A stretch of 64,000 nt of DNA, from NCBI GenBank assembly GCA_964420125.1, contig CAYQQQ010000020.1:17352-81351 (forward strand). Reading direction: 5' to 3'. The position numbers and the translations under genes are program-made. Source of the DNA: CAYQQQ01 sp964420125 (GTDB lineage Bacteria; Actinomycetota; Acidimicrobiia; Acidimicrobiales; Microtrichaceae). Of the stretch, positions 41,724-52,952 are shown in pieces; positions within the stretch are counted from its first letter, which is position 1; each line of letters opens with the position of its first letter. The notes under the pieces were generated by a model, which did not search any database, was not told where the DNA came from, and saw nothing but the letters and a program-made list of their open reading frames with translations.

Positions 41724-42517
41724 CGGCCCTCGATCCACCGGAGCAGCACGGCGGCGTCCGCTGCCAGGTTGGCGGGGTCGTCGTCGACCACGAACTCCAG
41801 CAACGCCGGCCGGGCGCCCACCGGAGCCTCGCCGGCTGCTGCGGTCGCCGCCGCGGCCAGCCGGGCGGGCCAGCGGTCGGCCTCGTCCTCCAGAGGATGG
41901 CGCCGGCCGTCGGGTGACCAGGCGTAGACGTGCACGGGCCCGAGGCGATCGCCCAGGGCCTCGAGGTCGGCGCGCTCGTCCTCCTCGCTGCGGGGACCCC
42001 AGTAGGGCGGCTGCCAGGCGCAGCGGAGGTTGGGCGCCCCGACGGCATCCAGGAGCGCCACCGCCGAGGCGGCGGTGGCGGTGAGGGTGCCGGCGTGGTA
42101 CTCGAGGTACACGCCGAGTCCTCGGTCGGCCGCTCCGGCGGCCACGGCCTCGATCGACGCCACCGCAGCCGCCACCTGTGCTGCAGGCGCGCCGGGCTCC
42201 ACGCCATACGGCGCCCACACCCGCACCGTCGGCGCGCCGAGCGCCTCGGCGGTGTCGAGCACCGGCGACGACGCGTCGCCCGCACCGGCGTCGCAGAACA
42301 GGTACGAGCCGTAGGAGCACACCCGCAGGCCGAGGTCCCTGCTCACTGCGGCCGCGGCCGCCGCCGCGGTGAGGTCGCCGGCGGGCACGTGGACGTCACC
42401 GCCCCACTCGATCACCTCGAGCCCGCACCCGGCCGCCAGCTCCGCCACCTCGCCGACCGACCGATCGCGTAAGGTCACCGAGCACAGCCCGGCGACCAAC
42501 GGCACCGCACCGCTCAC
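41720..42517 (-). CDS. Sugar phosphate isomerase/epimerase-like TIM barrel
   Basis: A 265-residue protein of the xylose-isomerase-like TIM-barrel family (AP-endonuclease 2 fold): VAGLCSVTLRDRSVGEVAELAAGCGLEVIEWG at the N-terminus, YLEYHAGTLTATAASAVALLDAVG and LRCAWQPPYW in the middle. Metal-binding Glu/His are likely in VIEWGGDVHV and LEYH. It probably isomerises or epimerises a sugar or keto acid in the operon. Both ends are coupled by GTGA overlaps. Confidence 0.87.
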   Translation of the reverse strand: MSGAVPLVAGLCSVTLRDRSVGEVAELAAGCGLEVIEWGGDVHVPAGDLTAAAAAAAVSRDLGLRVCSYGSYLFCDAGAGDASSPVLDTAEALGAPTVRVWAPYGVEPGAPAAQVAAAVASIEAVAAGAADRGLGVYLEYHAGTLTATAASAVALLDAVGAPNLRCAWQPPYWGPRSEEDERADLEALGDRLGPVHVYAWSPDGRRHPLEDEADRWPARLAAAATAAAGEAPVGARPALLEFVVDDDPANLAADAAVLLRWIEGR

Positions 42518-43529
42518 GCGATGCGCTCCAGGTCGGCCTCCACCACCGGGTGCAGGGGCGGCTCGCCTGCGGCGAAGCGCCGGACCTCCTCGACGGCCAG
42601 GTCGGCGAGGCGCACGGTCTCCTCACCGACCGCCCCGGCGATGTGGGGCGTGAGGATCACGTTGGGGAGGCGCCGCAGCGGCGAGCCCTCGGGTAGCGGT
42701 TCCGGTTCCGTGACGTCCAGGATCGCCTGGAGCCGCCCCGAGACGAGCTCGGCCTCCAGCGCCCGTGGATCGATCAGCGCGCCCCTGGCCGTGTTGACGA
42801 TCGGCGTGCCGTCGCGCAGCAGGGCGAGCTGACGGGCCCCGATCATCCCCTTCGTCGAGGGCGTGTCGGGCGCGTGCAGGCTCACCACGTCGCACCAGGA
42901 GCACAGGTCGTCGAGCTCCATCTTCGTCGCCCCCAGACGGACCGCGTCCTCCTCGGTCAGATACGGGTCGGCGAAGGCGACCTCCAGGTCGTAGGGCACC
43001 AGGAGCTCCCGGGTGAGCCGACCCACGTGCGACGCGCCGACCAGGCCCACCCGCTTGGCGTAGTTGCCCACGGCGCTGGGGTCGATGCCCACCTCCACCG
43101 ACGGGTCGCGCTCACGGGCGGCGAACCAGCACAGCCCCTTGTTGGCCAGCACGATGGCCGCCGCCGCGAACTCGGCGACCGGCACGGCGTTGGCGGCCGC
43201 CGCGCTGGTGACCAACAGGCCCCGCTCCCACACCGCGTCGGTGACCTGCCACTTCACGGTCCCCGCGGCGTAGGCGAACATCTCCAGACGGGGCATGGCC
43301 GCCAGCGCGTCAGCGGTGAGCGTCGGGCACCCCCAGTGGCCCACGAGCACCTCGGCTCGGGACAGCGCCTCGGCGAACCGCGGGTCGGCGAAGTCGGCGA
43401 CGGCCTCGTCGCTGAGGAGCTCGCCGACCTCGCCGAGCGCGGCGACGTGCTGCGGGCGCAGCGCGTAGCCGAGCATGCCGTCCATCATGGCCAGGAGGAT
43501 CTTGGGCCGGTGCGATGGACCCGTCGCGA

Positions 43530-43533
<4 letters not shown>
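42514..43533 (-). CDS. D-2-hydroxyacid dehydrogenase
   Basis: A 339-residue NAD(P)-dependent D-2-hydroxyacid dehydrogenase. The Rossmann loop is VGLVGASHVGR (GxGxxG with one Gly-to-Ser change at the second position). The catalytic Arg is in VNTARGALID, the Glu in LDVTEPEPLP, and the His in ILTPHIAGAVG. It likely reduces or oxidises a 2-hydroxy/2-keto sugar acid. It overlaps the next and previous genes by GTGA. The start is GTG at 43533. Confidence 0.92.
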
Positions 43534-45041
<1,508 letters not shown>

Positions 45042-45116
45042 GACCGCATCCTGTCACGTTCCAGCGGGGGGTCGTCGACCGCCGTCGCCGACTGCCATCG
45101 TCGAGGCGGACGGGCG

Positions 45117-45941
45117 CTACGCCCCCTCGGCGTCGAGCAGCCGCCGGCGGAACAGGTCGAGGACCTCGTCGAGGGCCCGGCGGGTCGGCTGGCCGGGCTC
45201 GTCGATCAGGTGCTCGGTCAGCACCGAGTGCGGCGGCAGCACGGCATCCGGGTTGGCATCCGCATCGTCGAGCTCGACCGCTGTGAACGCGTCCCCGAGC
45301 TCCCTGCGCAGCATCTCGAAGCGCTCCTCCGGCACGTTGCGGTCGCCTCGGAAGCGGAGGCCCATGACCTCGAGGCCCTCGTCGTCGCAGCGCCGGCGCA
45401 CCGCCGCCAGGTCCTCGGGGGAGATGTCGATGCTGCAACGGCGCGACCGGCCGAGGGGCATCGGCAGCGATGGCTGCGAGAGCACCGGCGCCAGCAGGCG
45501 GCGGTCGGTGGCCATGGCGAGGGCGAAGCCACCGGTGAAGCACATCCCCACCGCCCCCACCCCTGGCCCGCCGCAGCGCTCGTGCTCGACGGCGGCGAGG
45601 GTCCGCAGCCAGTCGACCACGGGCGAGGTGCGACCGGTGGCGAGCACGCTGAACTCGCGGCTGATGCACGCCGGGACGGTGGCGGAGACGAACGTGCCCG
45701 CCATGGCGAGGCGTCCGTGGCCGGTGGGGTCACGGCCGGGGTCGCCGAAGAGGTGGGGCATCACCGCGGTGCAGCCGATGTCGGCCACGCGCCGGGCGAA
45801 GTCGGCCACCTTGGGGGTGATGCCGGGCAGCTCCGCCATCACGATCACCGCGGGGCCGTGCCCGCGCCGGTAGACGGTGCGGGTGGCGCCGAGCGCGTCG
45901 TGCTCCACCGCCTCGAAGTCGGTGAGCGGATCGTCGGCCAC
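45117..45941 (-). CDS. Dienelactone hydrolase-family protein
   Basis: A 274-residue alpha/beta hydrolase with a cysteine nucleophile: VGAVGMCFTGGFAL (G-x-C-x-G-G). AVIVMAELPGITPKVADFARRVAD opens the fold, and PPHSVLTEHL may supply the histidine. The chain is about 30 residues longer than classical ClcD. It hydrolyses a lactone or ester. The GTG start lies 3 bases after the stop of the acyl-CoA synthetase gene, so they are co-transcribed. Confidence 0.9.
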   Translation of the reverse strand: MADDPLTDFEAVEHDALGATRTVYRRGHGPAVIVMAELPGITPKVADFARRVADIGCTAVMPHLFGDPGRDPTGHGRLAMAGTFVSATVPACISREFSVLATGRTSPVVDWLRTLAAVEHERCGGPGVGAVGMCFTGGFALAMATDRRLLAPVLSQPSLPMPLGRSRRCSIDISPEDLAAVRRRCDDEGLEVMGLRFRGDRNVPEERFEMLRRELGDAFTAVELDDADANPDAVLPPHSVLTEHLIDEPGQPTRRALDEVLDLFRRRLLDAEGA

Positions 45942-45944
45942 GAC

Positions 45945-47480
45945 TCAGTTCACCTGCCGATCCCGGCCCTCCCAGTAGGGCGCGCGGAGCTTGTACTTCT
46001 GCAGCTTGCCGGTGGCGGTGCGGTCCAGGGCGTCGCGGACCTCCACCGACGTGGGGCACTTGTAGTGGGCGAGGTGCTCACGGCAGTGGGCGATCAGCTC
46101 CGCCTCCTCGGCGGAGGCACCCGGCGCCAGCACCACCAGGGCCTTGACCGTCTCTCCCCACCGCTCGTCGGGCACGCCGATCACCGCCACCTCGGCCACG
46201 GCAGGATGGGAGAACAGGACGTCCTCCACCTCGATGGAGGACACGTTCTCGCCGCCGCTGATGATGACGTCCTTCTTGCGGTCGAGGATGCTCACGTAGC
46301 CGTCGTCGTCGATCGCTCCGCCGTCGCCGGTGTGGAACCAGCCGCCATCCAGCGCCTCGGCGGTGGCCTCGGGCTGGGCCCAGTAGCTCTTGAGCACCAC
46401 GTTGGAGCGAGCCAGCAGCTCGCCGTCGTCGTCGACCCTGAGCCGAACGCCGAGCGCCGGCACACCGGCCCGGCCGAGGCGCGTCGCCCGCTCGCCGGGG
46501 GTCAGCTCGTCCCACTCGGCACGTGTTCGGTTCATGGTGAGCAGAGGTGCGGTCTCGGTGAGGCCGTAGATCTGGATGAGCTCCCAGCCGAGCTCGGTCT
46601 CCACTCGCTCGATGGTGCGGGTCGGTGGCGGGGCTCCGGCCACCACGATGCGGGTGCGACCACGTCCCGGCACCTCGCCCGGCCAGTCGGACGCCGCCTC
46701 CAGGATCATGGCGACCACGGCGGGAGCGCCGCACAGCAGCGTCACGCCGTGGGCTTCGACCCGTCGCAGGATCTCCGCGCCGTCCACCTTCCGCAGCACC
46801 ACCTGGGGCACCCCCATGGCCGCCACCGCGTAGGGCATCCCCCAGCCGTTGCAGTGGAACATGGGGAGCGTGTGCAGGTAGACGTCCCGGTCGTTCACGC
46901 CAGCCTGCCAGCCGAAGGTGGCGGCGTTGACCCACAGGTTGCGATGGGTGAGCTCCACCCCCTTGGGGCGGGCGGTCGTGCCGCTGGTGTAGTTGATGGT
47001 GGCGGTGGCCGACTCGTCGGGCTCCCAGGCCACCGGCTCCTGATCGGGGCGCAGGAGCAGCCGGTCGGTCTCCTCGGAGATGACGAATCGGTGGGGTGCC
47101 TCCACCTCCTGCAACGCGTCGTCGAGCTCGGGGTCGACCATCAGCACCTCGGCACCGCTGTGGGCGACGATGTACTGCACCTCCTCGGCCTGGAGTCGGA
47201 AGTTGACGGGCACCGCCACCCGGCCCCAGGCGGGCACCCCGTAGAGCAAATTCAACAGGCGCGCCGCGTTCTGCGACACGATGGCGACCCGCCCGCCCTG
47301 GGGGACGCCCAGCTCGTCGAGCCCGGCCGCCAGCGCGGCGGCACGTCGCTGGACCTCGGCGTAGGTCTCGGTGGGCAGCGCCGGGGCGGGCTGGTCGGGT
47401 TCGTCGATCACGCCGGGGCGCCGGCCGTAGACCAGCGCGGCGCGCTCCAGGTGGTCTCGGATCGTGAGCGGGACCTCCAT
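45945..47480 (-). CDS. AMP-forming acyl-CoA synthetase
   Basis: A 511-residue ANL-family synthetase: NYTSGTTARPKGVELTHRN (P-loop), LPMFHCNGWGMPY, IQIYGLTETAPLL, WFHTGDGGAIDDDGYVSILDRKKDVIISGGENVSS (A8/hinge), and the catalytic lysine in RTATGKLQKYKLR. The pattern is close to medium-chain acyl-CoA ligases. It activates a fatty or aromatic acid with ATP and CoA. The ATG at 47480 begins MEVPLTIRDHLERAA; the ATG at 47537 would add a non-conserved leader. It is paired with the dienelactone hydrolase gene. Confidence 0.94.
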   Translation of the reverse strand: MEVPLTIRDHLERAALVYGRRPGVIDEPDQPAPALPTETYAEVQRRAAALAAGLDELGVPQGGRVAIVSQNAARLLNLLYGVPAWGRVAVPVNFRLQAEEVQYIVAHSGAEVLMVDPELDDALQEVEAPHRFVISEETDRLLLRPDQEPVAWEPDESATATINYTSGTTARPKGVELTHRNLWVNAATFGWQAGVNDRDVYLHTLPMFHCNGWGMPYAVAAMGVPQVVLRKVDGAEILRRVEAHGVTLLCGAPAVVAMILEAASDWPGEVPGRGRTRIVVAGAPPPTRTIERVETELGWELIQIYGLTETAPLLTMNRTRAEWDELTPGERATRLGRAGVPALGVRLRVDDDGELLARSNVVLKSYWAQPEATAEALDGGWFHTGDGGAIDDDGYVSILDRKKDVIISGGENVSSIEVEDVLFSHPAVAEVAVIGVPDERWGETVKALVVLAPGASAEEAELIAHCREHLAHYKCPTSVEVRDALDRTATGKLQKYKLRAPYWEGRDRQVN

Positions 47481-47537
47481 GGCGTTGCACCCCCTGTGCT
47501 CGGTCCGCAGCGGTAGCCGTTCAGGCAGGGCAGGCAA

Positions 47538-48968
47538 TCAGCCGGCGAAGGTCAGCTCCGTCTCCCCGGAACGGGTGCCCGTCACCGTCGTCGTGGTCTG
47601 CGGTGCCGCCGTGGTGGTCGGGGCGAGCGTGGTCGTGGTGGTGGTGGTCGTCGTCGTGGTGGTGGTGGTCTGCTGCACGGTCACCGCCGCGCCCGCCACC
47701 TCGGAGTACGCGGGACCGAAGACGTCGTTGAACCAGGTGACCCCCACCTCGTTGAGCACGAGCGTGCCACCGGCCGCCTCGGCGGAGAGCGTTCCGGTGG
47801 CGGTGAAGGTGGCGCTCCCCACCGGCATCGAGGCCGTGGTGCACACCAGGCCGTTGCACGCCCAGGTGCCCACTCCGCCGGTGAAGCTGAGCGTCATGCC
47901 GGTCACCAGCGCCGGAGCGGTGTCGGCGACCTCCACGTTGGAGGCGGCCACGTTGGAGCCGCCCAGCCCACCGCTGTTGGTGAGCGTGATCGTGTAGGTG
48001 ATCGGGTCGCCCGCCTTCACGTCCTGCTGGGCGGAGGTCTTGGTGATGCCCAGGTAGGCGTCACCGGTGCCCACCACCGTGATCTCGTCGGTGACCGACG
48101 CGGTGCCGCCCAGGGTGAACCGCACCCGGTTGAAGCCGTTGCCGCCGGCAGAGGTGGCCGCCGCCGCTCCGGCGTAGGTGAAGGTGGCGCTCTCCCCGGC
48201 GTTGACGGTGGCCGAGCAGGTGAGCGAGGCGCAGCTCCAGCTGGGGGTGCCGCCGGCCTGGGTGAGGGTGCCGCCCACGATCAGCGCGCCGTCGGGCTCG
48301 TCGACGATGGTGGCGGCGATCGGCGGCCCCGAGGCGAACGGGTACGACACGGTGATGGCGCACTCCACCGCTGCGCTCGAGGCCACCGTGTCGGGGCAGG
48401 TCTTGGCGAGGTCGAGCGAGGTGTTCAGGTCGATGTTGAGGCTGGCGGTCGCCAGCTGTTGGAAGGTCACCGGCAGCACCCCACGGCCGAACTCGGCGGA
48501 GACGGTCACGTTGCCGGTGGTGACCCCGGGATCGGTCAGGTAGGTGAAGCGGAACCCGGCGTCCTGGCCGGCGTGGCCGACCTGCTTGAGGCAGTGGTTG
48601 CGGAACACGATCAGGTGGTTCCACAGCGGGGACAGGCACTGGAGGTCGGTCAGGTTCGCGTTGGAGGGATCGGTGAGCTCGCCGACGATGCAGTCGAACA
48701 CCAAGGGGAAGCACAGGTAGTTGGAGTCCAACGTGGCGTCGACCACGATCGTCCAGTTGTTGGTGGACACGTTGAACGTGCGCGACACCAGCTCCAGGGA
48801 CAGCTCGGCGTGGCGGCCCGCAGCGGCCGCCGGCTCCACCTCGACCGGCGCGGCCGAGGTGGAGGAGGTGCCGGCCACCGCGGTGAGCGGCAGCAACGAC
48901 AGCGTGAGAACCAGCCCGAGCACACGGCTCAGGCGACGGGAACGGGACACGACGGACCTCCCGGCCAT
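47538..48968 (-). CDS. Secreted DUF11-like protein with Thr-rich tail
   Basis: A 476-residue exported protein. A signal peptide (about 1-38, VLGLVLTLSLLPLTAVAG) is followed by two immunoglobulin-like regions, the second (about 290-400) with the DUF11 pattern LGITKTSAQQDVKAGDPITYTITLTNSG. Paired Cys (SWSCASLTCSA, WACNGLVCTT) suggest disulfides. The tail is 14 consecutive Thr and a TTTAAPQTTTTV stretch, then GETELTFAG. A sortase motif plus TM anchor is missing, so it may be released or bound otherwise. It stands alone between metabolic genes. Confidence 0.85.
   Translation of the reverse strand: MAGRSVVSRSRRLSRVLGLVLTLSLLPLTAVAGTSSTSAAPVEVEPAAAAGRHAELSLELVSRTFNVSTNNWTIVVDATLDSNYLCFPLVFDCIVGELTDPSNANLTDLQCLSPLWNHLIVFRNHCLKQVGHAGQDAGFRFTYLTDPGVTTGNVTVSAEFGRGVLPVTFQQLATASLNIDLNTSLDLAKTCPDTVASSAAVECAITVSYPFASGPPIAATIVDEPDGALIVGGTLTQAGGTPSWSCASLTCSATVNAGESATFTYAGAAAATSAGGNGFNRVRFTLGGTASVTDEITVVGTGDAYLGITKTSAQQDVKAGDPITYTITLTNSGGLGGSNVAASNVEVADTAPALVTGMTLSFTGGVGTWACNGLVCTTASMPVGSATFTATGTLSAEAAGGTLVLNEVGVTWFNDVFGPAYSEVAGAAVTVQQTTTTTTTTTTTTTTLAPTTTAAPQTTTTVTGTRSGETELTFAG
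47628..47669. repeat. Triplet microsatellite encoding 14 Thr
   Basis: Fourteen consecutive ACC/ACG codons (read as GGT/CGT on the plus strand) form an interrupted triplet repeat inside the DUF11-like gene. Slippage would change the length of the Thr stalk without shifting the frame. Confidence 0.8.
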
Positions 48969-49013
48969 GGGGCGACCCCCTCGGCTTAGCAGACCGCAGC
49001 GCCAGGGTGGCGC

Positions 49014-49682
49014 TTATCTGCCGCCGGTCAGCGCTCGCCCCAGGCGGGTGACGGCTCCGCTGGTGCGCGCCCCCCACCAGAACAGGTCCCGGCCGTCGAC
49101 GAACACCGCCGGGGCGAGCACCTCGAGCTCCCGCCGGTGCCGCTCCCCGAAGGAGAACGGCTCGTCGGGTGCCACGACCAGGTCCACCTGGCGATCGCCG
49201 GCCGCCGACGGGTCCTCGTGCACGTAGGCCCCCTCGGTGACCACCTCCCATCCGAGGTGCGCCAGCATCGACGCGCCGAAGGTGGGGCGGCCCAGGGCCA
49301 CCCACGGCCGGCGCCAGATCGGGACCCACACCCGTCCCTGCCGCGGTCGCGACCGGCCGAGCTCGGCCGGTGACCACCGCCCGCCGACCGCGGCGGCCAG
49401 GCGCCGCATCTCGGCGTCGAGGCCGTCGAGGTGGCGCAGCTCCACCACGTGCACCGCCACCCCCGCGTCGGCCAGGGCGTCGTGGTCCTCCCGACGGTTC
49501 TCCTCACGGTCCATCACGACCAGGTCGGGTGACAGGGCGAGGATCTCTTCCAGGTCGGGGTCCTTGGTGCCGCCGACGGTCGGCAGGTCACCACGGTCGC
49601 AGAACCGCGTGCAGGCGATCGGGGTCACGCCCATGGCGTCGAGGGTCTCGGTGGCCGAGGGGACCAGGCTCACCACCCGCAC
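49014..49682 (-). CDS. Helical-backbone metal receptor (BtuF-like), no signal peptide
   Basis: A 222-residue periplasmic-binding-protein fold of the BtuF/FhuD class: MRVVSLVPSATETLDAMGV, the LALSPDLVVMDREENRR hinge, and LAHLGWEVVTEGAY. It is short and lacks a signal peptide or lipobox, so it appears cytosolic, as in stand-alone cobalamin-binding homologues. No ABC permease or ATPase is nearby. The start is GTG at 49682. Confidence 0.85.
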   Translation of the reverse strand: MRVVSLVPSATETLDAMGVTPIACTRFCDRGDLPTVGGTKDPDLEEILALSPDLVVMDREENRREDHDALADAGVAVHVVELRHLDGLDAEMRRLAAAVGGRWSPAELGRSRPRQGRVWVPIWRRPWVALGRPTFGASMLAHLGWEVVTEGAYVHEDPSAAGDRQVDLVVAPDEPFSFGERHRRELEVLAPAVFVDGRDLFWWGARTSGAVTRLGRALTGGR

Positions 49683-49733
49683 GACGTCACGGCCTCCGCT
49701 CTGATCGTGCCCGTTGGCACCGCCGGGATCCCC

Positions 49734-51089
49734 TCAGACGTTCTTGGGCAGCGACGAGAACGGCACCGAGTTCACGTCCCCCGGCTCCTTGGGCAGGCCG
49801 AGCGCCCGCTCGCCGATGATGTTGCGCTGGATCTGGTCGGTGCCGCCGTAGATGGGCGGGGCCTGGGCGTAGAGGGCCGTGCCCGTCACCATGGCCAGGA
49901 ACGGGTTGCCGGTGGCCTCGTCGATGGCGGCGCGCTGGTCGTCCTCGTAGGCGTGCAGCGTGCCGGCCGGCCCGACGATCTGCAGACCCAGGTCTCGTTG
50001 GAGCCGGACCATGTCGCTCATGGCCAGCTTGGAGATGTTGGCCATGCCGGGGATGTCGCCGCCGGCGGCCTTGGTGGCCTTGAGCCGCTCGGCGTTGTAC
50101 CGGCCGATCTCGCCCATGACGTGCAGCTTCACGAGCTGCTGGCGGATGAGGGGGTCGACGTTCTTGCCGTTGCCCCGGGCCAGGTCGATGTAGAGCTGGG
50201 CGCTGGAGCGCCGGGGCCGGGGCTCCTTCTCCTCCGTGGCGGCAGCGGCGTCGGCGGCCTTGGCCGACGTCGCCGGCCGGGCGGGCACGAAGTCCCCGGC
50301 ACGGCGCGACAGGTTGCCGGCGACGGTGCCTGGGACGGCGGTGGGGACTGCGCCGGAGCCGCCGGCACCGAGGCCGGCCCGCTCGTTCTGCAGCGTCGTG
50401 TTGGTCACGGCCCAGCCGTCGTTGACGCTGCCGATGACGGCGTCGGCGGGCGCCTTGGCCTCGCTGAGGAAGACCTCGTTGAACATGGCGTGGCCGCTCA
50501 TCTCCTTGAGCGGACGGATCTCGATGCCGGGCTGCAGCATGTCGATGGCCATCCAGGTGATCCCGCGGTGCTTGGGGGCGTCGGGATCCGTGCGGACGAT
50601 CAACATGCCGAGGTCGGCCCACTGGCCCATGGAGGTCCAGACCTTCTGACCGTCGATCACCCACTCGTCGCCGTCGAGCACGCCACGGCAGGTCAGCCCG
50701 GCCAGGTCGGAGCCGGCACCGGGTTCGCTGAAGAGCTGGCACCAGGCGCGCTGGCCGGTGACGATGTCGCGCACGTAGCGGTCGATCTGCTCCTGGGTGC
50801 CGTGGGTGGCGATGGTGGGTGCCGCCAGGAGCAGGCCAAGGCCCATGGGGGCGCCGAGCGCGCCGAAGGAGCCGATCTCCTTCTGCACGACCACGCCGTC
50901 GCTGCGCGACAGCCCACGGCCGTAGGCGTTGGCGGGCAGGGTCGGCGCCGACCAGCCGGCGAGGCCGAGGCGCTCCCACCAGTCCGCGACGGCGAGGTCG
51001 GGGTCCCAGTTCTCTTCCAACCAGGTGCGCAGCTCCTCGACGAGGTCGTCGACGGCGCTCCCGCCGGTGTCGGTGGTCGTGTCGGTCAT
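49734..51089 (-). CDS. Acyl-CoA dehydrogenase
   Basis: A 451-residue FAD-dependent dehydrogenase. The substrate/FAD segment is QLFSEPGAGSDLAGL, WVIDGQKVWTSMGQWADLGML precedes the beta domain, and the C-terminal helix bundle has YGGTDQIQRNIIGERALGLPKEP. A Pro/Ala/charged insertion of about 50 residues (SRRAGDFVPARPATSAKAAD...) in the C-terminal domain is a trait I recall in related actinobacterial enzymes. It introduces a 2,3-double bond into an acyl-CoA. The ATG at 51089 follows AAGGGG. It is divergent from the RsbW-like/GNAT gene. Confidence 0.94.
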   Translation of the reverse strand: MTDTTTDTGGSAVDDLVEELRTWLEENWDPDLAVADWWERLGLAGWSAPTLPANAYGRGLSRSDGVVVQKEIGSFGALGAPMGLGLLLAAPTIATHGTQEQIDRYVRDIVTGQRAWCQLFSEPGAGSDLAGLTCRGVLDGDEWVIDGQKVWTSMGQWADLGMLIVRTDPDAPKHRGITWMAIDMLQPGIEIRPLKEMSGHAMFNEVFLSEAKAPADAVIGSVNDGWAVTNTTLQNERAGLGAGGSGAVPTAVPGTVAGNLSRRAGDFVPARPATSAKAADAAAATEEKEPRPRRSSAQLYIDLARGNGKNVDPLIRQQLVKLHVMGEIGRYNAERLKATKAAGGDIPGMANISKLAMSDMVRLQRDLGLQIVGPAGTLHAYEDDQRAAIDEATGNPFLAMVTGTALYAQAPPIYGGTDQIQRNIIGERALGLPKEPGDVNSVPFSSLPKNV

Positions 51090-51251
51090 CGTCTGGCCCC
51101 TTGTGTTCCGGCGGCGCCGCGTCGCTCCGTCGGGCGCCCACCATCGCTCCGCCCCTACGAAACGCCCGCACCACCACGGTTTTCCTGCCGGGAGGTTGCC
51201 ATCTCCGAGCGGCACGTAGCCAATCGCGACGGTCGCCGCCATCCTGGTGTG

Positions 51252-52826
51252 ATGACGGTCACGACCCGCTCCACCCGCGCAGGCGGAACAACCCGACGCC
51301 GCCCAGGTCCCGAACGAGCCCACGACGATCAGGTCGCCTCGGTGCAGCTCACCGACGGGTGCTCCCCCGCCGTGGCGGGGACCGCCATCGAGGCCCAGGC
51401 CGTCCACAGCGGGCTTCCTCCGGTGCGGGCCGCCCAGCTGCGGGTGCTGGTGGAGCGCCTGATCACCGAGGGGCGCAGCCGCGAGGCCGTGCCGGGCGAC
51501 ACCGACGTGGAGGTGCGCCTGCACCACGGGCCCGGCCACCTGCGCGTGGAGGTGCGGGACCGGCGGCTGCCCCTCACCGCCGCCGAGACCAAGCGGTCGC
51601 AGGCCCGTCGCCTGGCCGCCATCGGCTTCGCCGACCGGATCCGCATCGGCCGCGACGGCGAGCGGGGCAACCGGGCGGAGGTGGAGGTGCGGCTCGACAC
51701 CGACGACTCGGTCGCCGACTTCGTGGAGCCCCACGACATCGGTGGCCCCGACACCCCTCGTCCGCCGAGGGTGGGCGAGGCGGAGGCAGCGGCGCTGGAG
51801 GTCCGCGAGATGTCGCCTTCGGACGCCGCGGGTCTGGCCCGCTGCATCTACCGCTGCTACGGCTACACCTACCTGAACCCGATGATGTACCGGCCCCGCC
51901 AGATCGCCGCCGCGCTGCGAACAGGGCAGATGACCTCCGTGGTGGCCGTGACGCCCGACGGTGAGGTGGTGGGCCACATGGCGCTCACCTTCGACCACTC
52001 CGGTGACCCGGTGCCGGAGGCCGGCAAGCTGGTCGTGGATCCCCGCTACCGCGGCTACCACCTCTCGGACCGTCTGGCCGAGCACCGCAAGGCCGTGGCC
52101 GTGGAGATGGAGCTGCCCGGCTACTGGTTGGAGTGCGTCACCAACCACCCGTACAGCCAGAAGGAGGCGCTGGCGACCGGCGGCGTGGAGACCGGCCTGC
52201 TGCTGGGCATGACCCCGTCCAGCAGCGAGATGACCGGCGTCGAGAACTTCTCCGGTGGCCGCCACGCGCTCATCCCCTGCTACGTGCCGCTACCGGCGGA
52301 CCTCGACGAGGATGCGCAGGCGGGGCGCTCCCGCCAGGTGCACGTGCCGGCCCGGCACGCCGAGCTGGTCGACCGGCTGTACGGCGCGCTGGGGCTGCGG
52401 CGGGAGGTCAGGATCGACCCTGCGCCCGCAGGCACCGACAGGGTCGGCGACACGGTGCTCACCACCGACGTGACCCCGGCAGCCGGTCGGGCCCACCTGC
52501 GGGTGGCAAGCATCGGTGACGACCTCGGCGAGCGGGTGGCACAGGAGCTGGAGGGCCTGATGGCCTTCGAGGTGGCGACCACCCACGTCGACCTGCCCCT
52601 GTGGCAGCCTGCGGCCGCCGCTGCGGTGGAGGCGCTGGAGCCCCTCGGGTTCTTCTGGGCTGCGCTCGTGCCGTGCTTCGGCGCCGGAGGCGACGTCCTG
52701 CGGCTCCAGCGGCTGGGCGACCACCCGGTGCAGACCGAGGGCATCGTGTGCGCCCGGGCGGAAGCCGAGCAGATGCGGGACGTCGTGCTGGCCGAGTGGC
52801 ACCGCGTGCAGCGCGGCCGCAGCTGA
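51252..52826 (+). CDS. RsbW-like ATPase domain fused to GNAT acetyltransferase
   Basis: A 524-residue protein. The first 150 residues resemble a degenerate HATPase_c_2 domain of anti-sigma regulators (AIEAQAVHSGLPPVRAAQLRVLVERLITEG, then LHHGPGHLRVEVRDRRLPL). A GNAT acetyltransferase core follows at about 190-300 (LARCIYRCYGYTYLNPMMYRP; GKLVVDPRYRGYHLSDRLAEH), and a further 200 residues form a C-terminal domain. The combination suggests regulatory acetylation or a signalling scaffold. The start is ATG 51252 or the adjacent GTG 51249. The target is unknown. Confidence 0.82.
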   Translation: MTVTTRSTRAGGTTRRRPGPERAHDDQVASVQLTDGCSPAVAGTAIEAQAVHSGLPPVRAAQLRVLVERLITEGRSREAVPGDTDVEVRLHHGPGHLRVEVRDRRLPLTAAETKRSQARRLAAIGFADRIRIGRDGERGNRAEVEVRLDTDDSVADFVEPHDIGGPDTPRPPRVGEAEAAALEVREMSPSDAAGLARCIYRCYGYTYLNPMMYRPRQIAAALRTGQMTSVVAVTPDGEVVGHMALTFDHSGDPVPEAGKLVVDPRYRGYHLSDRLAEHRKAVAVEMELPGYWLECVTNHPYSQKEALATGGVETGLLLGMTPSSSEMTGVENFSGGRHALIPCYVPLPADLDEDAQAGRSRQVHVPARHAELVDRLYGALGLRREVRIDPAPAGTDRVGDTVLTTDVTPAAGRAHLRVASIGDDLGERVAQELEGLMAFEVATTHVDLPLWQPAAAAAVEALEPLGFFWAALVPCFGAGGDVLRLQRLGDHPVQTEGIVCARAEAEQMRDVVLAEWHRVQRGRS

Positions 52827-52952
52827 GGACGCGCCGGCCGGCCGGTGGTGCCGAACGCCCGCGGCGGCGGTTGGCGGGCAGCCCTCAGGTTCGGTGCCGA
52901 CGAGCCCACCGTTCCTGCGATGATGGGGCGACTCGACCGAGGGGGAGCTGTG

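Noticed and set aside
47538..47580. Possible LPxTG-type sortase signal in the DUF11-like protein
   Set aside because: The C-terminus ends at ELTFAG with no LPxTG motif, no following TM helix and no basic tail; no other frame supplies them.
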